From positions 523,501 to 587,500 of the forward strand of contig JADJAK010000003.1 of the NCBI GenBank assembly GCA_016704275.1: a stretch of 64,000 nucleotides of DNA, read 5' to 3'. A model generated the notes under the pieces. It searched no databases. It was not told the DNA's origin and saw only the letters and a list, made by a program, of their open reading frames with translations. Position numbers and translations under genes: made by a program. This stretch comes from Gemmatimonadota bacterium (lineage in GTDB: Bacteria; Gemmatimonadota; Gemmatimonadetes; Gemmatimonadales; GWC2-71-9). Shown here one piece after another: positions 9,356-18,343 of the stretch. Within the stretch, counting starts at the first letter, position 1; every line of letters begins with the position of its first letter.

Positions 9356-10027
9356 TCAGCCCTGACCGATCGTCATCTCCGCCAGCCGAACCTCGGCCTC
9401 GGTCTTCGCGGCCGTCTCGGCGTACTTGTCGAGAATTTCGCGGTAGCACTTCATCGCCTCGTCCTTGTTCTTGGACAGGCGGAAGGCACGGCCAGCGTCC
9501 AGGAGCGCCGACGCCTTGAGGTAATCCGAGGTCGCTTCATCGGCCGCCTTGCGGTAGGCCGCGGCAGCCTCGGCGTACTTCCCGGTGTTCTCGTAGCCAC
9601 TGCCCAGCAGGCCGTTGGCCGGCGACGCGTAGAGCGCCGGCGGATTGGTCTTGAGGAAGTCGAGCAGCGAGGCGATCGCCAGCTCGGTCTGCCCGCTCAC
9701 CAGTCGGGCCTGCGCGACGCCGAGCGAGGCACTGTAGGCTGCGGAGGTGCCGGAGTAGGTCGTGACGACCTTCTCGAACTGGGACACCGCTTCCGGCAGG
9801 TTCCCCTGCTCGGCCGTGATCCGCGCCGACTCGAGGGCCTGGGCCGCGAAGGCCTCCTTGCGCTTGCCCGCCGTGATGGCGAACCAGATCCCGAGCGCCA
9901 CCACCAGGACCGCCGCACCGGCGATGCCGAGCACCTTGATGCGCTGGGGAGTCAGGAAGGAGCCGTCCGCGTAGTGCGGCACGGCATCCGGGGTCGTCGT
10001 CGAGGTGTCGTCGGTAGAAGTAGCCAT
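9356..10027 (-). CDS. membrane-anchored TPR protein (YfgM/coordinator-of-FtsZ-like)
   Basis: A 223-residue protein with one transmembrane helix near residues 34-54 (IKVLGIAGAAVLVVALGIWFAI) followed by helical repeats of TPR type (AAYSASLGVAQARLVSGQ, PANGLLGSGYENTGKYAEAAAAYRKAADEA, LLDAGRAFRLSKNKDEAMKCYREI). The layout of a short cytoplasmic tail, one helix and TPRs outside resembles YfgM-like proteins, but that is an inference from architecture. The ATG at 10027 is used because the N-terminal extension upstream has no family-like sequence. It is divergent from the CDP-alcohol transferase gene. Confidence 0.7.
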   Translation of the reverse strand: MATSTDDTSTTTPDAVPHYADGSFLTPQRIKVLGIAGAAVLVVALGIWFAITAGKRKEAFAAQALESARITAEQGNLPEAVSQFEKVVTTYSGTSAAYSASLGVAQARLVSGQTELAIASLLDFLKTNPPALYASPANGLLGSGYENTGKYAEAAAAYRKAADEATSDYLKASALLDAGRAFRLSKNKDEAMKCYREILDKYAETAAKTEAEVRLAEMTIGQG

Positions 10028-10186
10028 GCGACCTGTCGTGTAAGAAGCCCCGCCACTGGCCAGAAATGGCCGATACAGCCTCCAAAGATGGCACAATGGC
10101 GTGGTGGACGCCAGATCCCGACCCCGTCCCTTGTCTCCACCGCCCTGCAGGGTGTCCATTCCTCCCAGCCCCGACCGGAGCACCGC

Positions 10187-13100
10187 TTGCTGGCCAACTA
10201 TATCACGCTGTCCCGCTTCCCCCTCCTCCTCGCCAACGTCCTGATACTCTATTTCGGCTCACCAGCCCTCCGGCTGGCGGGGGTCGCCCTCCTGCTGGTG
10301 GGGCTCGGCCTGGACACGGTGGACGGGATGGTGGCACGGAAGAGCGGCCAAACCACCATGTTTGGCTCGGTGCTCGACATCGCGGCCGATCGCACCTATG
10401 AATTGGTGCTCTGGGCCGTCTTTGCCGATCTCGGGCTGATTTCGGTGGTCATCCCGCTCGTGGTGATCGCCCGGACCACCCTCACGGACGCCTTCCGGAG
10501 TATCGGGATCGCCCAAGGGGTGGCCCCCTTCGACCAGCACAAGTCGAAGCTTGGCAAGTTCATGGTCGGATCCCCCTTCATGCGGACCGGGTACTCGATC
10601 AGCAAGATCGTCACCTTTACCCTGCTCACCCTGGCCCAAGCGCTCGCGGGGTACCCCGCCTCAGACAGGCTGGCCGGGTACGCCCCGACCCTGTTGCAGG
10701 GCGGTCGCTGGCTGGCCTGGGTGGCACTCACCTTCTGCGTCTTCCGGGGCCTGCCCGTGATCATTGCCAATCTCCGCCGCTACTGGGGGATGCCGGCTGC
10801 CGCCGCCACCCTCCTCTTAGCGGTGCTCCCGAATGGCGGGCTGACGGCCCAGCAGACCGCGGCCCCCGCCCCGCTGCCAACCATCGCCAGCAAGACCGCC
10901 GGTTGGAGCCGTCTCCCCGGCTTCGTCACCATGTATCTCGACGAATCGAAGGGGACCCTCGCCCTCGAGCTGCCCAAGGGCGGCCTTCGGGCGCTCTTCG
11001 TCGCCGAGCTCGCGACCGGGCTCGGCTCCAATCCGATCGGACTGGATCGCGGGGCCAACGGCCCGTCCTACGTCACCCGCTTCGAAACGGCCGGCAACGT
11101 GGTGCGGGTCATCTTCGAGAACTGGAGCTATCGCACGCGAGGGGACTCGCTCCATCGTCGCACGGTCGATGAGGCGTTTCCGTCGAGCATCTCCGGTGCG
11201 TTGCCGATCATCGGCGCCGAGGGCGACCGCGTGCTCGTCGATGCGACGGACTTCGTGCATCGTGACTGGATGGAAGTCGCCTCGACGCTGCAGCGAAGCC
11301 AGGAGGGGAGTTACGCCGTTGCGCGCGACCGCTCCGGCGTCAATCGCAATTTCACCGCGGGCTTCCCGGGCAACAGTGAAATCGACGTGTCGCTCACCTT
11401 TGCGACGAGTGGCATTCCGGGCCGCACGGTGGAGTCCATCGTTCCCGATGGCCGGGCATTCACGCTGCGTCAACACCTGACGCTGCTCGCCCTCCCAGAT
11501 GCTCGCTACGTCCCCCGTCTGTACGATCCGCGAGTCGGCTACGGCGCCACCGGATTCAAGGACTACTTCGAGCCGATCCAGGGCGATCTCACGCAGCGCT
11601 GGATCGCGCGGCACCGGCTGCAGCGTCAGGACCCGGCGAACCCCGGGTCGCCGATCCTCAATCCGATCGTCTACTACATCGACCCCGGCATTCCCGAGCC
11701 CGTCCGCACCGCGACGTTCGAAGGTGCCAAGTGGTGGGAGGAGGCGTTCGCACGGGCCGGATTGCCCGGCGCCTTCCGCGTTGCGTACCTCCCCGCGGGT
11801 GCCGATCCGATGGATGCGCGGTACAACGTGGTGCAGTGGGAGAATCGCAACGAACGCGGCTGGAGCATTGGCGGTGCCGTTGGCGATCCGCGCACCGGCG
11901 AGCTGCTCAAGGGAATGGCGCGGATGGACTCGCACCGTGCGCGCACCGACTACAACCTTTACGCGGCCTTCTTCGGCGCCGACGCCGCCTCGGCCGACAC
12001 CGCCTTCGTGCTGGCCCGCGTCCGCCAGGTCACGGCGCACGAGATCGGTCACACGCTGGGCCTGGCCCACAACTACATCGCTTCGACCTACGATCGTGGT
12101 TCGGTGATGGACTACCCTGCCCCGCGAATCCGGATGACCAATGGCCGGCCCGATATCTCGGCCGCCTATGACGTGGGCCCCGGCGAGTACGACGTCTGGG
12201 CGATCCGCTGGGGCTACGGCATCTGGCCCGCAGCGGTGGAGGCGGACTCGTTGCGCGCGATTGTCGCCGACGGCCTGCGGAAGGGCTATCGCTTCCTCTC
12301 CGACAACGACGCCCGCCCCGAATCGGCGAGTGACCCCCGCACCAATCTCTGGGATGATGCGGCGACCGCAGAGGAGTTCCTGAGGCACCAGATGGAGGTG
12401 CGGCGTTGGGGCATCGCGCACTTCGGCCTCCGCAACATCCGCGACGGTGAGCCGATCGCGACGCTGCAGGAGCGCTTCGTGCCGCTCTACTTCTGGCATC
12501 GCTTCGCAATCAACTCGCTGGTGAAGACCGTCGGTGGGATGGAGTATGCCTACGCCGTAAAGGGCGATGGGCAGCAGGCGACGCGGATGATCTCGGCCGA
12601 CCGTCAACGCGCGGCCCTCGCCCAGTTGCTCACCACCCTCGAGCCGTCCGAATTGGCGATCCCCGATTCCATTCAGACGCTGATGGCCCCTCGGCCCGGC
12701 GGCTACCCCGAATCGGTGGAGCTCTTTGCGACCCGCAGTCGCCCGGGCTTCGATGCGCTGAGCGCTGCGCGCACGCTGGCCCAGTTCACCGTCGACGGCT
12801 TGTTGCAGCGGGAGCGTGCCGCGCGCCTGGTGATCGGGGCGGTGCGCCACTCGGGCCAGCTCACGTTCGAGGAAGTGATCGACCGCCTCGTGGCGGCCAC
12901 CTGGCGCGGTGCTGCGACCACGCCAACCGAAGCTGCCTTGCGCCGTGTTACCCAGCGGGCCGTCGTGGATCGGATGCTGACCCTCGCGGCTGACCGGGAC
13001 GCTGCCCAGGAAGTCCGTGATGTCGTGGAATTGAAGCTGGCCGCGCTCGGGACCGACGCGAAGGCGCGGTCCGTGGTTGGGGTGGTCACGGCGCGGGCCC

Positions 13101-13219
13101 ATTGGGCCGCGATCTCCGCGGACATCACCCGGTGGCGCGAACGTCGCGAACTGCCGACACCCTCCCCGGCCCTGCGCGCCCCGCCGGGAGACCCCTTCGG
13201 CGACGACGGCCGGCCATGA
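10187..13219 (+). CDS. CDP-alcohol phosphatidyltransferase joined in frame to a zinc metalloprotease
   Basis: One open frame of 1010 residues holds two unrelated parts. Residues about 1-201 are a CDP-alcohol phosphatidyltransferase: the full DxxDGxxAR-x8-GxxxDxxxD motif is seen as DTVDGMVAR...GSVLDIAAD, with several membrane helices. From the Met encoded at 10790 the sequence looks like a fresh signal peptide (MPAAAATLLLAVLPNGGLTAQ) followed by a DUF5117/DUF4953-type metalloprotease with HEIGHTLGLAHN (HExxHxxGxxH) and a downstream Met-turn region (GSVMDYPAPR). TTG at 10187 is the proposed start, with GGAG six bases upstream. Either a true fusion or two genes whose intervening stop was lost to an indel. 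The ECF sigma gene follows. Confidence 0.75.
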   Translation: MLANYITLSRFPLLLANVLILYFGSPALRLAGVALLLVGLGLDTVDGMVARKSGQTTMFGSVLDIAADRTYELVLWAVFADLGLISVVIPLVVIARTTLTDAFRSIGIAQGVAPFDQHKSKLGKFMVGSPFMRTGYSISKIVTFTLLTLAQALAGYPASDRLAGYAPTLLQGGRWLAWVALTFCVFRGLPVIIANLRRYWGMPAAAATLLLAVLPNGGLTAQQTAAPAPLPTIASKTAGWSRLPGFVTMYLDESKGTLALELPKGGLRALFVAELATGLGSNPIGLDRGANGPSYVTRFETAGNVVRVIFENWSYRTRGDSLHRRTVDEAFPSSISGALPIIGAEGDRVLVDATDFVHRDWMEVASTLQRSQEGSYAVARDRSGVNRNFTAGFPGNSEIDVSLTFATSGIPGRTVESIVPDGRAFTLRQHLTLLALPDARYVPRLYDPRVGYGATGFKDYFEPIQGDLTQRWIARHRLQRQDPANPGSPILNPIVYYIDPGIPEPVRTATFEGAKWWEEAFARAGLPGAFRVAYLPAGADPMDARYNVVQWENRNERGWSIGGAVGDPRTGELLKGMARMDSHRARTDYNLYAAFFGADAASADTAFVLARVRQVTAHEIGHTLGLAHNYIASTYDRGSVMDYPAPRIRMTNGRPDISAAYDVGPGEYDVWAIRWGYGIWPAAVEADSLRAIVADGLRKGYRFLSDNDARPESASDPRTNLWDDAATAEEFLRHQMEVRRWGIAHFGLRNIRDGEPIATLQERFVPLYFWHRFAINSLVKTVGGMEYAYAVKGDGQQATRMISADRQRAALAQLLTTLEPSELAIPDSIQTLMAPRPGGYPESVELFATRSRPGFDALSAARTLAQFTVDGLLQRERAARLVIGAVRHSGQLTFEEVIDRLVAATWRGAATTPTEAALRRVTQRAVVDRMLTLAADRDAAQEVRDVVELKLAALGTDAKARSVVGVVTARAHWAAISADITRWRERRELPTPSPALRAPPGDPFGDDGRP

Positions 13220-13276
13220 ATCCAGCCGACTGCATCCAACGGACGACGTGGAGCGAACCGAGGGGAGATGACAGGA

Positions 13277-13864
13277 ATGCTCCTCACTCCCGGCGTGATG
13301 ATGGGTGACCTCGACGCTGCCGAACTCTTCGGCCGCATCGCTCGCGGCGACCAGCGTGCGGTGGCCGACTGCGTCCAGACCTTCGGCGGGCTGGTGCAGG
13401 CGCTGGCGAAGCGCTGGAACCACGATCCCGCTGATGCCGAGGATGCGGTGCAGGAGATCTTCATCGACCTGTGGAAGAGCGCCGGTCGATACGACCCAGC
13501 CAAGTGTTCCCCGCGGGGCTTCGTGGCAATGATCGCGAGGCGCCGACTGATTGATCGGGCTCGGAAGCGCGGACGCGCCCCGGTGATGGTCGCCTTCCCC
13601 GAAGATTTCGATCCGGCCGCCGAGACGACCGGAGCGGCGGAGGTGCTGGAGCACGGCGATGCGGCGCGCCGCGTGCTCGCCGAGTTGACGCCGATGCAAC
13701 GACGGATGCTGGAGATGACCCTGCTCGAAGGAAAGACGCATGAGGAGGTGGCGCTTGAGACCGACACGCCCCTCGGCACGGTCAAGTCGCACGTGCGTCG
13801 TGGCCTGCTGCGGGCCCGGGCGTTGATGGGTGTGGGCCAGTCCAACGAAGGGGGTGCTCGATGA
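13277..13864 (+). CDS. ECF-type RNA polymerase sigma factor
   Basis: A sigma-70 family protein of about 195 residues, extracytoplasmic-function type. Region 2 is visible as ALAKRWNHDPADAEDAVQEIFIDLW with the following FVAMIARRRLIDRARKRGR, and region 4 as LTPMQRRMLEMTLLEGKTHEEVALETDTPLGTVKSHVRRGLLRAR. It would redirect RNA polymerase to a stress or envelope regulon. The ATG at 13277 has AGGGGAG nine bases upstream (13261-13267); the in-frame ATG at 13268 directly abuts that site and is less likely. Its stop overlaps the anti-sigma start (ATGA), the usual pairing. Confidence 0.93.
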   Translation: MLLTPGVMMGDLDAAELFGRIARGDQRAVADCVQTFGGLVQALAKRWNHDPADAEDAVQEIFIDLWKSAGRYDPAKCSPRGFVAMIARRRLIDRARKRGRAPVMVAFPEDFDPAAETTGAAEVLEHGDAARRVLAELTPMQRRMLEMTLLEGKTHEEVALETDTPLGTVKSHVRRGLLRARALMGVGQSNEGGAR

Positions 13865-14520
13865 CCGACATGCAACGCCCCTCCGACGAGGAGCTGATCG
13901 AGGCGGAGCTTGCGGCCGCGCTGGTGGCGGGCGAAGAATCTCCCCTCTCGCGCGAGCTGACCGCCACCCTCATCAGCCGGGGCGAGGCGGATGTCTCCCC
14001 AGTGATCGATCTCGGGGCGCGGCGCACGACGGGCGTGCCATGGTGGACCGGGTGGGCCGCCGCCGCCGCGATCGCCCTCTGGGCCATGGTCGGCCGCAGT
14101 CCGGGGCCCACCGTGATCACCGGGCCGAGTGTGGCTGCCTTGCGGGCAACGCTCTTGCCGACCGCCGGCGAACTCTCCTGGACGCGTGGCCCCGACGAGG
14201 CGGCCGACAGCGCGCACGGCGACGTGGTGTGGAGCGATTCCGCACAGACCGGCGTGATGCGATTCCACCAGCTCGCCGCCAACGACCCGACCAAGGAGCA
14301 GTACCAGCTCTGGATCTTCGATGCGTCGGGCGATGAACGCTATCCCGTGGACGGCGGCGTCTTCAATGTGGCCGCCGGCACTGCGGAGGCGCTGGTGCCG
14401 ATCGACCCGGCCATCCGGGTCACGAAGGCGACGCTGTTTGTGGTGACGGTCGAGAAGCCCGGTGGCGTGGTGGTGTCGGACCGATCGCGTGTGGCATTGA
14501 TCGCGAAGCGCGGCGCCTAG
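13861..14520 (+). CDS. anti-sigma factor, RskA-like membrane protein
   Basis: A 219-residue protein: a cytoplasmic N-terminal region (SDEELIEAELAAALVAGEESPLSREL), one transmembrane helix (WWTGWAAAAAIALWAMVG, about 60-77) and an outer domain of the anti-sigma-K factor RskA C-terminal type (YQLWIFDASGDERYPVDGGVFNVA, VTVEKPGGVVV). It would hold the adjacent ECF sigma factor inactive at the membrane. It overlaps the sigma gene by four bases and is followed by a strong terminator. No classical HxxxCxxC zinc motif is visible in the N-terminal part. Confidence 0.85.
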   Translation: MTDMQRPSDEELIEAELAAALVAGEESPLSRELTATLISRGEADVSPVIDLGARRTTGVPWWTGWAAAAAIALWAMVGRSPGPTVITGPSVAALRATLLPTAGELSWTRGPDEAADSAHGDVVWSDSAQTGVMRFHQLAANDPTKEQYQLWIFDASGDERYPVDGGVFNVAAGTAEALVPIDPAIRVTKATLFVVTVEKPGGVVVSDRSRVALIAKRGA

Positions 14521-14545
14521 TCGCTCGCGTCGCACGCGAAAACAC

Positions 14546-14576
14546 AACGGGGCGACGCGTGATGCGTCGCCCCGTT
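14546..14576. terminator. bidirectional intrinsic terminator
   Basis: Inverted repeat AACGGGGCGACGC, loop GTGAT, GCGTCGCCCCGTT with a 13-bp perfect stem, flanked by an A-rich stretch on the left and GCGTTGG on the right. It lies between the anti-sigma gene and the convergent S9 peptidase gene. Confidence 0.85.
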
Positions 14577-14601
14577 GCGTTGGTACGTCGTGCCGAGGCC
14601 G

Positions 14602-17600
14602 TTACGGCTTGGCGGGCGGCACGGGGGTCGTGTAGGTGACCTGATCGCGACCCTTGTTGACGGCCGGGATGCCCTTGACCATCCACTCCGGGGCGGCTGC
14701 GCCCTTGAGCTTGGTGTCGAAGAACTGCTGCATCCGCATGGCCATGTCCTTCTGATTGGCGCGCGACGCCGGGTTGTGCACGTCACCGTTGTAGTTGATG
14801 AGGTACACCTCCTTGTTCAACCGGCGGAGGCCGACGAACAACTCGATCCCCTGCCACCAGGGCACCGCGTCGTCCTGGTCGTTGTGCATGATGAAGAGCG
14901 GCGTCGTCACGCGCTGCAGGTGGAAGAGCGGCGAGTTCTCGAGGTAGAGATCCTGCGCCTCCCACAGCGACTTGCCGATGCGGCTCTGCCCCTTCTCGTA
15001 CTGGAAGGCGCGCGCCAGGCCACTGCCCCACCGGATGCCGCCGTAGGCCGACGTCATGTTGGCGACGGGGGCACCGGCCATCGCGGCCGAGAACAGCGAC
15101 GTCTGCGTGACGATGTAGGCCGCCTGGTAGCCGCCCCACGACTGTCCCTGGATGCCAAGGCCCTTGGGATCGACGTACCCACGGGCCAGCAGCATCTGCA
15201 CGCCGGGCACGATCGACTTGCGGGCGCTCTCGCCCGGGTGGCCTTCCTCGTAGTGGATGTCCGGCATGAAGACGAGGTAGCCGTTCGAGGCGTAGTGGGT
15301 CGCGTTGATGATGTTCCGGCCGGTCGGCGGGACATAGCTGAAGAGCCCGTCGGAGAGATCCTCGTAGTTGTACGCGATGAGCGGGTACTTCTTCGAGGGA
15401 TCGAAGTTCTCCGGCTTGTACAGGATGCCCTGCAGCGGCACGCCGTCCTCGCTCAGCCAGCTCACGAGTTCGGCCGTCCCCCAGTTGTACTCCTTCTGCC
15501 ACGGATTCACGTCGGTGATCTTGGTCACCTGCGTGAGCGACGGTCCAACCCAGAGGTTCGGGAATTCGACGAAGGTGCCGCGCGTCATGAGGTAGACGTC
15601 GGCCGCCTTCGCCTTGGTCGGCGCGCCATAGGCATAGTCGCCAAAGACGATCTTCTCCGGCGCGCCCTTCACGTCGAGCCGGTCGCGGTAATAGCCGCTG
15701 CCCTTGGTGGCCTCGGAGAAGGCGCGGAAGTACAGCGGCTTGCTCGGGTCGATGAAGCGATCCTCTTCGCGATCACGATTCAGGTCGACGATCCGGAAGG
15801 CCGTCCGTTCGCGACGGCCGACCGAGTCGGTCACCATGACCGGGGCCTTCGCGCCGGTCGGATCGAGTTCCCAGACGTCGAAGCGGTCGTACACGAGGAC
15901 CGACTTGTCGCCCTTGGTCCAGCCGGCCACGCCCCAGGCCGCTGGCTCGTCCGGCGTGCTCCAGGTCTCCTGACCGAAGCGGACGCCCTTCACCTGGGCC
16001 GTGACGTTGAGGAGCGTGTTGGTGGCAAGCTGATAGGCATACCAGTTCCCACGATCGAAGTAATAGGCGTACTTCGCATCAGGCGAGAGCTGCCCACCCG
16101 TCTGCACCTGGGTGGCGATCTGCTTGCGGATGCCGGTGATCGGATCGACCACATAGATGTCGTTGCCGCCCGCGCCCCACATCTTCTCGATGTCGTAGCG
16201 CACCGAGCTCGTCGCGACGCCGACCTTGGCATCGTCGGAGAGCTGCACGCCGCTGACGGTGTCATCGGCGAGCTTGACGAGCCGCTTGTCGCCGACGAGG
16301 GTCATCATCGTGTCGCGACCCTTGACGGTGCGTGTCGCCTTCGGCGCCGGGCCGAGATGGAAGATCGTCTGATAGCTCTTGGTCCGATCACGCCCGGCGC
16401 TCAGGAGCTGTGCGGGCTGCAACTGCGGATCCTTCCAGTGCCACAGGTCAAAGCGCGCCTTGCCGTTCAACGAGTCGGCCGGGATGGTATCGGGAGCGGG
16501 CGGCGACATGGTGAACTGCAGTGCCGTCCCGTTGCGACTGAAGGTGGCGGTCGTGGTCGCCGGAATGCGGAGTCCGGTCGGCACCATCGCCGGCGTGATC
16601 AGCGCGGTCGCCGTGCCGCTCTTGAGCGTGCCATGGTAGATCGTGCCCACGGCCTCCGGCTTGCCGAACTCGGCACCGGCATCGGTCGTGAAGACGAACT
16701 GCTGCTGGGCCCGGTCGAAGTTGAAGCCGCGATAATTGCCCGGCGCCTTCATCACCGTGGTGGTGGTCCCGGTCGCGAGGTTGCGGATGAAGATCCCGTC
16801 CTGCGTCGAGTCCCGCGAGGCGATGGTGTAGACCAGCACCTTGGCGCTGTCGTCAAAGGTCGACGAGGCGACGTAGGTCATCTTCTCCTCGGCGCCGGTC
16901 ACCATGTTCCGCAGCGTGATCGTGGAGCCGTACGTCCGGCGCGGCCCCGTCGACGCGGCAGCCCCTGCCCCGCCCGCGGCACCGCGGCCACCAGCGCCAC
17001 GCCCACCGGCGGCACCGGCCGCGCCGCGACCATTCGCCGCCGACGAGTCACCGGGGACGCGCACCGAGTCCGGCGTGTAGATCATCCAGTTGCTGCTCTC
17101 CCTCGCCAACCGGGGGCCGCGTGCCCCGACAATCGCCGTCTGAACCCCGGTCCGAAGATCGAGGATGACCAGCGCCCCCTTCGGAGTCACCGTGTCGGGC
17201 GCGGCGGCGGCCGGCGCAGGCGCCGCCCCGGCCGGTACCGCGGCTGGCCGCGGAGCATTCTTGAGCGCCGCGACCGCCTTGGCGATGCGGTCCACCTCGG
17301 CCTTGGTCGCTTGCGTGGTCGCGATCGCGAACCGCCCATCCGGGGTCAGCTGCCCGCTTCCCCCCGCGGCGCCACCGGCAGCCGGCGCCCCACCGCCCGC
17401 CGCGCCGCGCGCGGGGACGCTGTTGTTGGCCCGCGCGATGTAGCCGAGCGGAATGGTGTATTCCGTGTTGCCGGTGGTGGCACGGACGACATAGCGGCCG
17501 TCGCCCACCTGCGGACGAATGGTGTAGGCGGCCCAGCGACCGTCGTTGGAGAGCGTCGGCGCACCGATCGACTCCCAACGATCCCAGTCGGCCTGGGTCA

Positions 17601-17682
17601 GCGCCTTCTTCTGGACCTGGGCGTGGAGCGGAATGGCCACGGCGGACAACATGAGGAACGCACGAAGGCAATGCGATCGCAT
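14602..17682 (-). CDS. secreted S9-family (prolyl oligopeptidase-type) peptidase
   Basis: A 1026-residue protein with a signal peptide (MRSHCLRAFLMLSAVAIPLHAQ), a long propeller region and a C-terminal alpha/beta hydrolase. The catalytic triad candidates are the Ser of GQSWGGYQ, the Asp of HNDQDDAVPW and the His of NGDVHNP. It probably cleaves peptides outside the cytoplasm. The N-terminal half carries several Ala/Gly/Pro-rich insertions (APAAGGAAGGSG, AGAAPAPAAAAP, GAGGRGAAGGAG) not needed by the fold. It ends at a terminator shared with the anti-sigma gene, and the ATG at 17682 begins the signal peptide. Family-level call only; the exact specificity is unknown. Confidence 0.9.
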   Translation of the reverse strand: MRSHCLRAFLMLSAVAIPLHAQVQKKALTQADWDRWESIGAPTLSNDGRWAAYTIRPQVGDGRYVVRATTGNTEYTIPLGYIARANNSVPARGAAGGGAPAAGGAAGGSGQLTPDGRFAIATTQATKAEVDRIAKAVAALKNAPRPAAVPAGAAPAPAAAAPDTVTPKGALVILDLRTGVQTAIVGARGPRLARESSNWMIYTPDSVRVPGDSSAANGRGAAGAAGGRGAGGRGAAGGAGAAASTGPRRTYGSTITLRNMVTGAEEKMTYVASSTFDDSAKVLVYTIASRDSTQDGIFIRNLATGTTTTVMKAPGNYRGFNFDRAQQQFVFTTDAGAEFGKPEAVGTIYHGTLKSGTATALITPAMVPTGLRIPATTTATFSRNGTALQFTMSPPAPDTIPADSLNGKARFDLWHWKDPQLQPAQLLSAGRDRTKSYQTIFHLGPAPKATRTVKGRDTMMTLVGDKRLVKLADDTVSGVQLSDDAKVGVATSSVRYDIEKMWGAGGNDIYVVDPITGIRKQIATQVQTGGQLSPDAKYAYYFDRGNWYAYQLATNTLLNVTAQVKGVRFGQETWSTPDEPAAWGVAGWTKGDKSVLVYDRFDVWELDPTGAKAPVMVTDSVGRRERTAFRIVDLNRDREEDRFIDPSKPLYFRAFSEATKGSGYYRDRLDVKGAPEKIVFGDYAYGAPTKAKAADVYLMTRGTFVEFPNLWVGPSLTQVTKITDVNPWQKEYNWGTAELVSWLSEDGVPLQGILYKPENFDPSKKYPLIAYNYEDLSDGLFSYVPPTGRNIINATHYASNGYLVFMPDIHYEEGHPGESARKSIVPGVQMLLARGYVDPKGLGIQGQSWGGYQAAYIVTQTSLFSAAMAGAPVANMTSAYGGIRWGSGLARAFQYEKGQSRIGKSLWEAQDLYLENSPLFHLQRVTTPLFIMHNDQDDAVPWWQGIELFVGLRRLNKEVYLINYNGDVHNPASRANQKDMAMRMQQFFDTKLKGAAAPEWMVKGIPAVNKGRDQVTYTTPVPPAKP

Positions 17683-17752
17683 CGAGACACCTGGTGACGG
17701 GGTTGGGGGCGGAAAGCCCCCGAATCTAACGTCTGGGGAAGCTGCTGGCATC

Positions 17753-18268
17753 CTAGAGGTACCGGGCAATGGCCATCGCCGCAGTCGCCGTCAACAACAG
17801 GATGGTGGAGAGGCCGCCGAACCGACCGGCCCGCCCCCGGAGCCTGGCGACCTCGGCCTGCAATTGGGCCCGCGTGGCGTCATCGCCCGCGCCAGCCAGC
17901 TGCCCCATCAGTTGCCCGGCGCGCATGGCGCTCGGCCGACTCACGAGCATGGCGATCAGGAAGCCGACGATCGCCAACAGCGCCCCGACCGAGTACGTGT
18001 GGCCAGTCCAGGTGAGGAAGTATTCCTTCGCAAAGCCCGCAGAGGCCACCCAGAGCAGCCGGATCCCGGCCAGCATGGTGATCACGGCGATCGCGGGGAG
18101 CCACCGGAACAGCCGCTGTTGCGGGATGGCGGCCATCACCGGACCTGCGGCTGGGCCGGCCTGAGCGACCGACGGGAGCAGGACGAAATGCATCAGGACG
18201 ACGCCGCCAACCCACACGACGCCACCAACCACATGCAGCAGACGCAAGACAATCAGTTCACCGGACAT
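17753..18268 (-). CDS. CopD-like integral membrane protein
   Basis: A 171-residue protein with about four transmembrane helices and an N-terminal helix with conserved histidines (LRLLHVVGGVVWVGGVVLMHFVLLP), as in CopD/DUF2269-type membrane proteins. These may bind haem or copper, which is inferred from the family and not shown. The ATG at 18268 is used; an in-frame ATG at 18283 would add five residues. It is 70 bases upstream of the S9 peptidase start and 75 bases after the LVIVD gene, so it may be part of the same minus-strand transcript as the DUF305 gene. Confidence 0.62.
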   Translation of the reverse strand: MSGELIVLRLLHVVGGVVWVGGVVLMHFVLLPSVAQAGPAAGPVMAAIPQQRLFRWLPAIAVITMLAGIRLLWVASAGFAKEYFLTWTGHTYSVGALLAIVGFLIAMLVSRPSAMRAGQLMGQLAGAGDDATRAQLQAEVARLRGRAGRFGGLSTILLLTATAAMAIARYL

Positions 18269-18343
18269 GGGAGGGGGCTCCACGGCGAAGGGGCCCCGAC
18301 CTCATCCAGAAGTCGACGCCCCCCGCCTGAAGAAAGGGTGGTG

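Noticed and set aside
14575..17697. 1040-codon plus-strand open frame opposite the S9 peptidase
   Set aside because: The minus strand has an intact catalytic triad and signal peptide; the plus frame is a codon-bias shadow.
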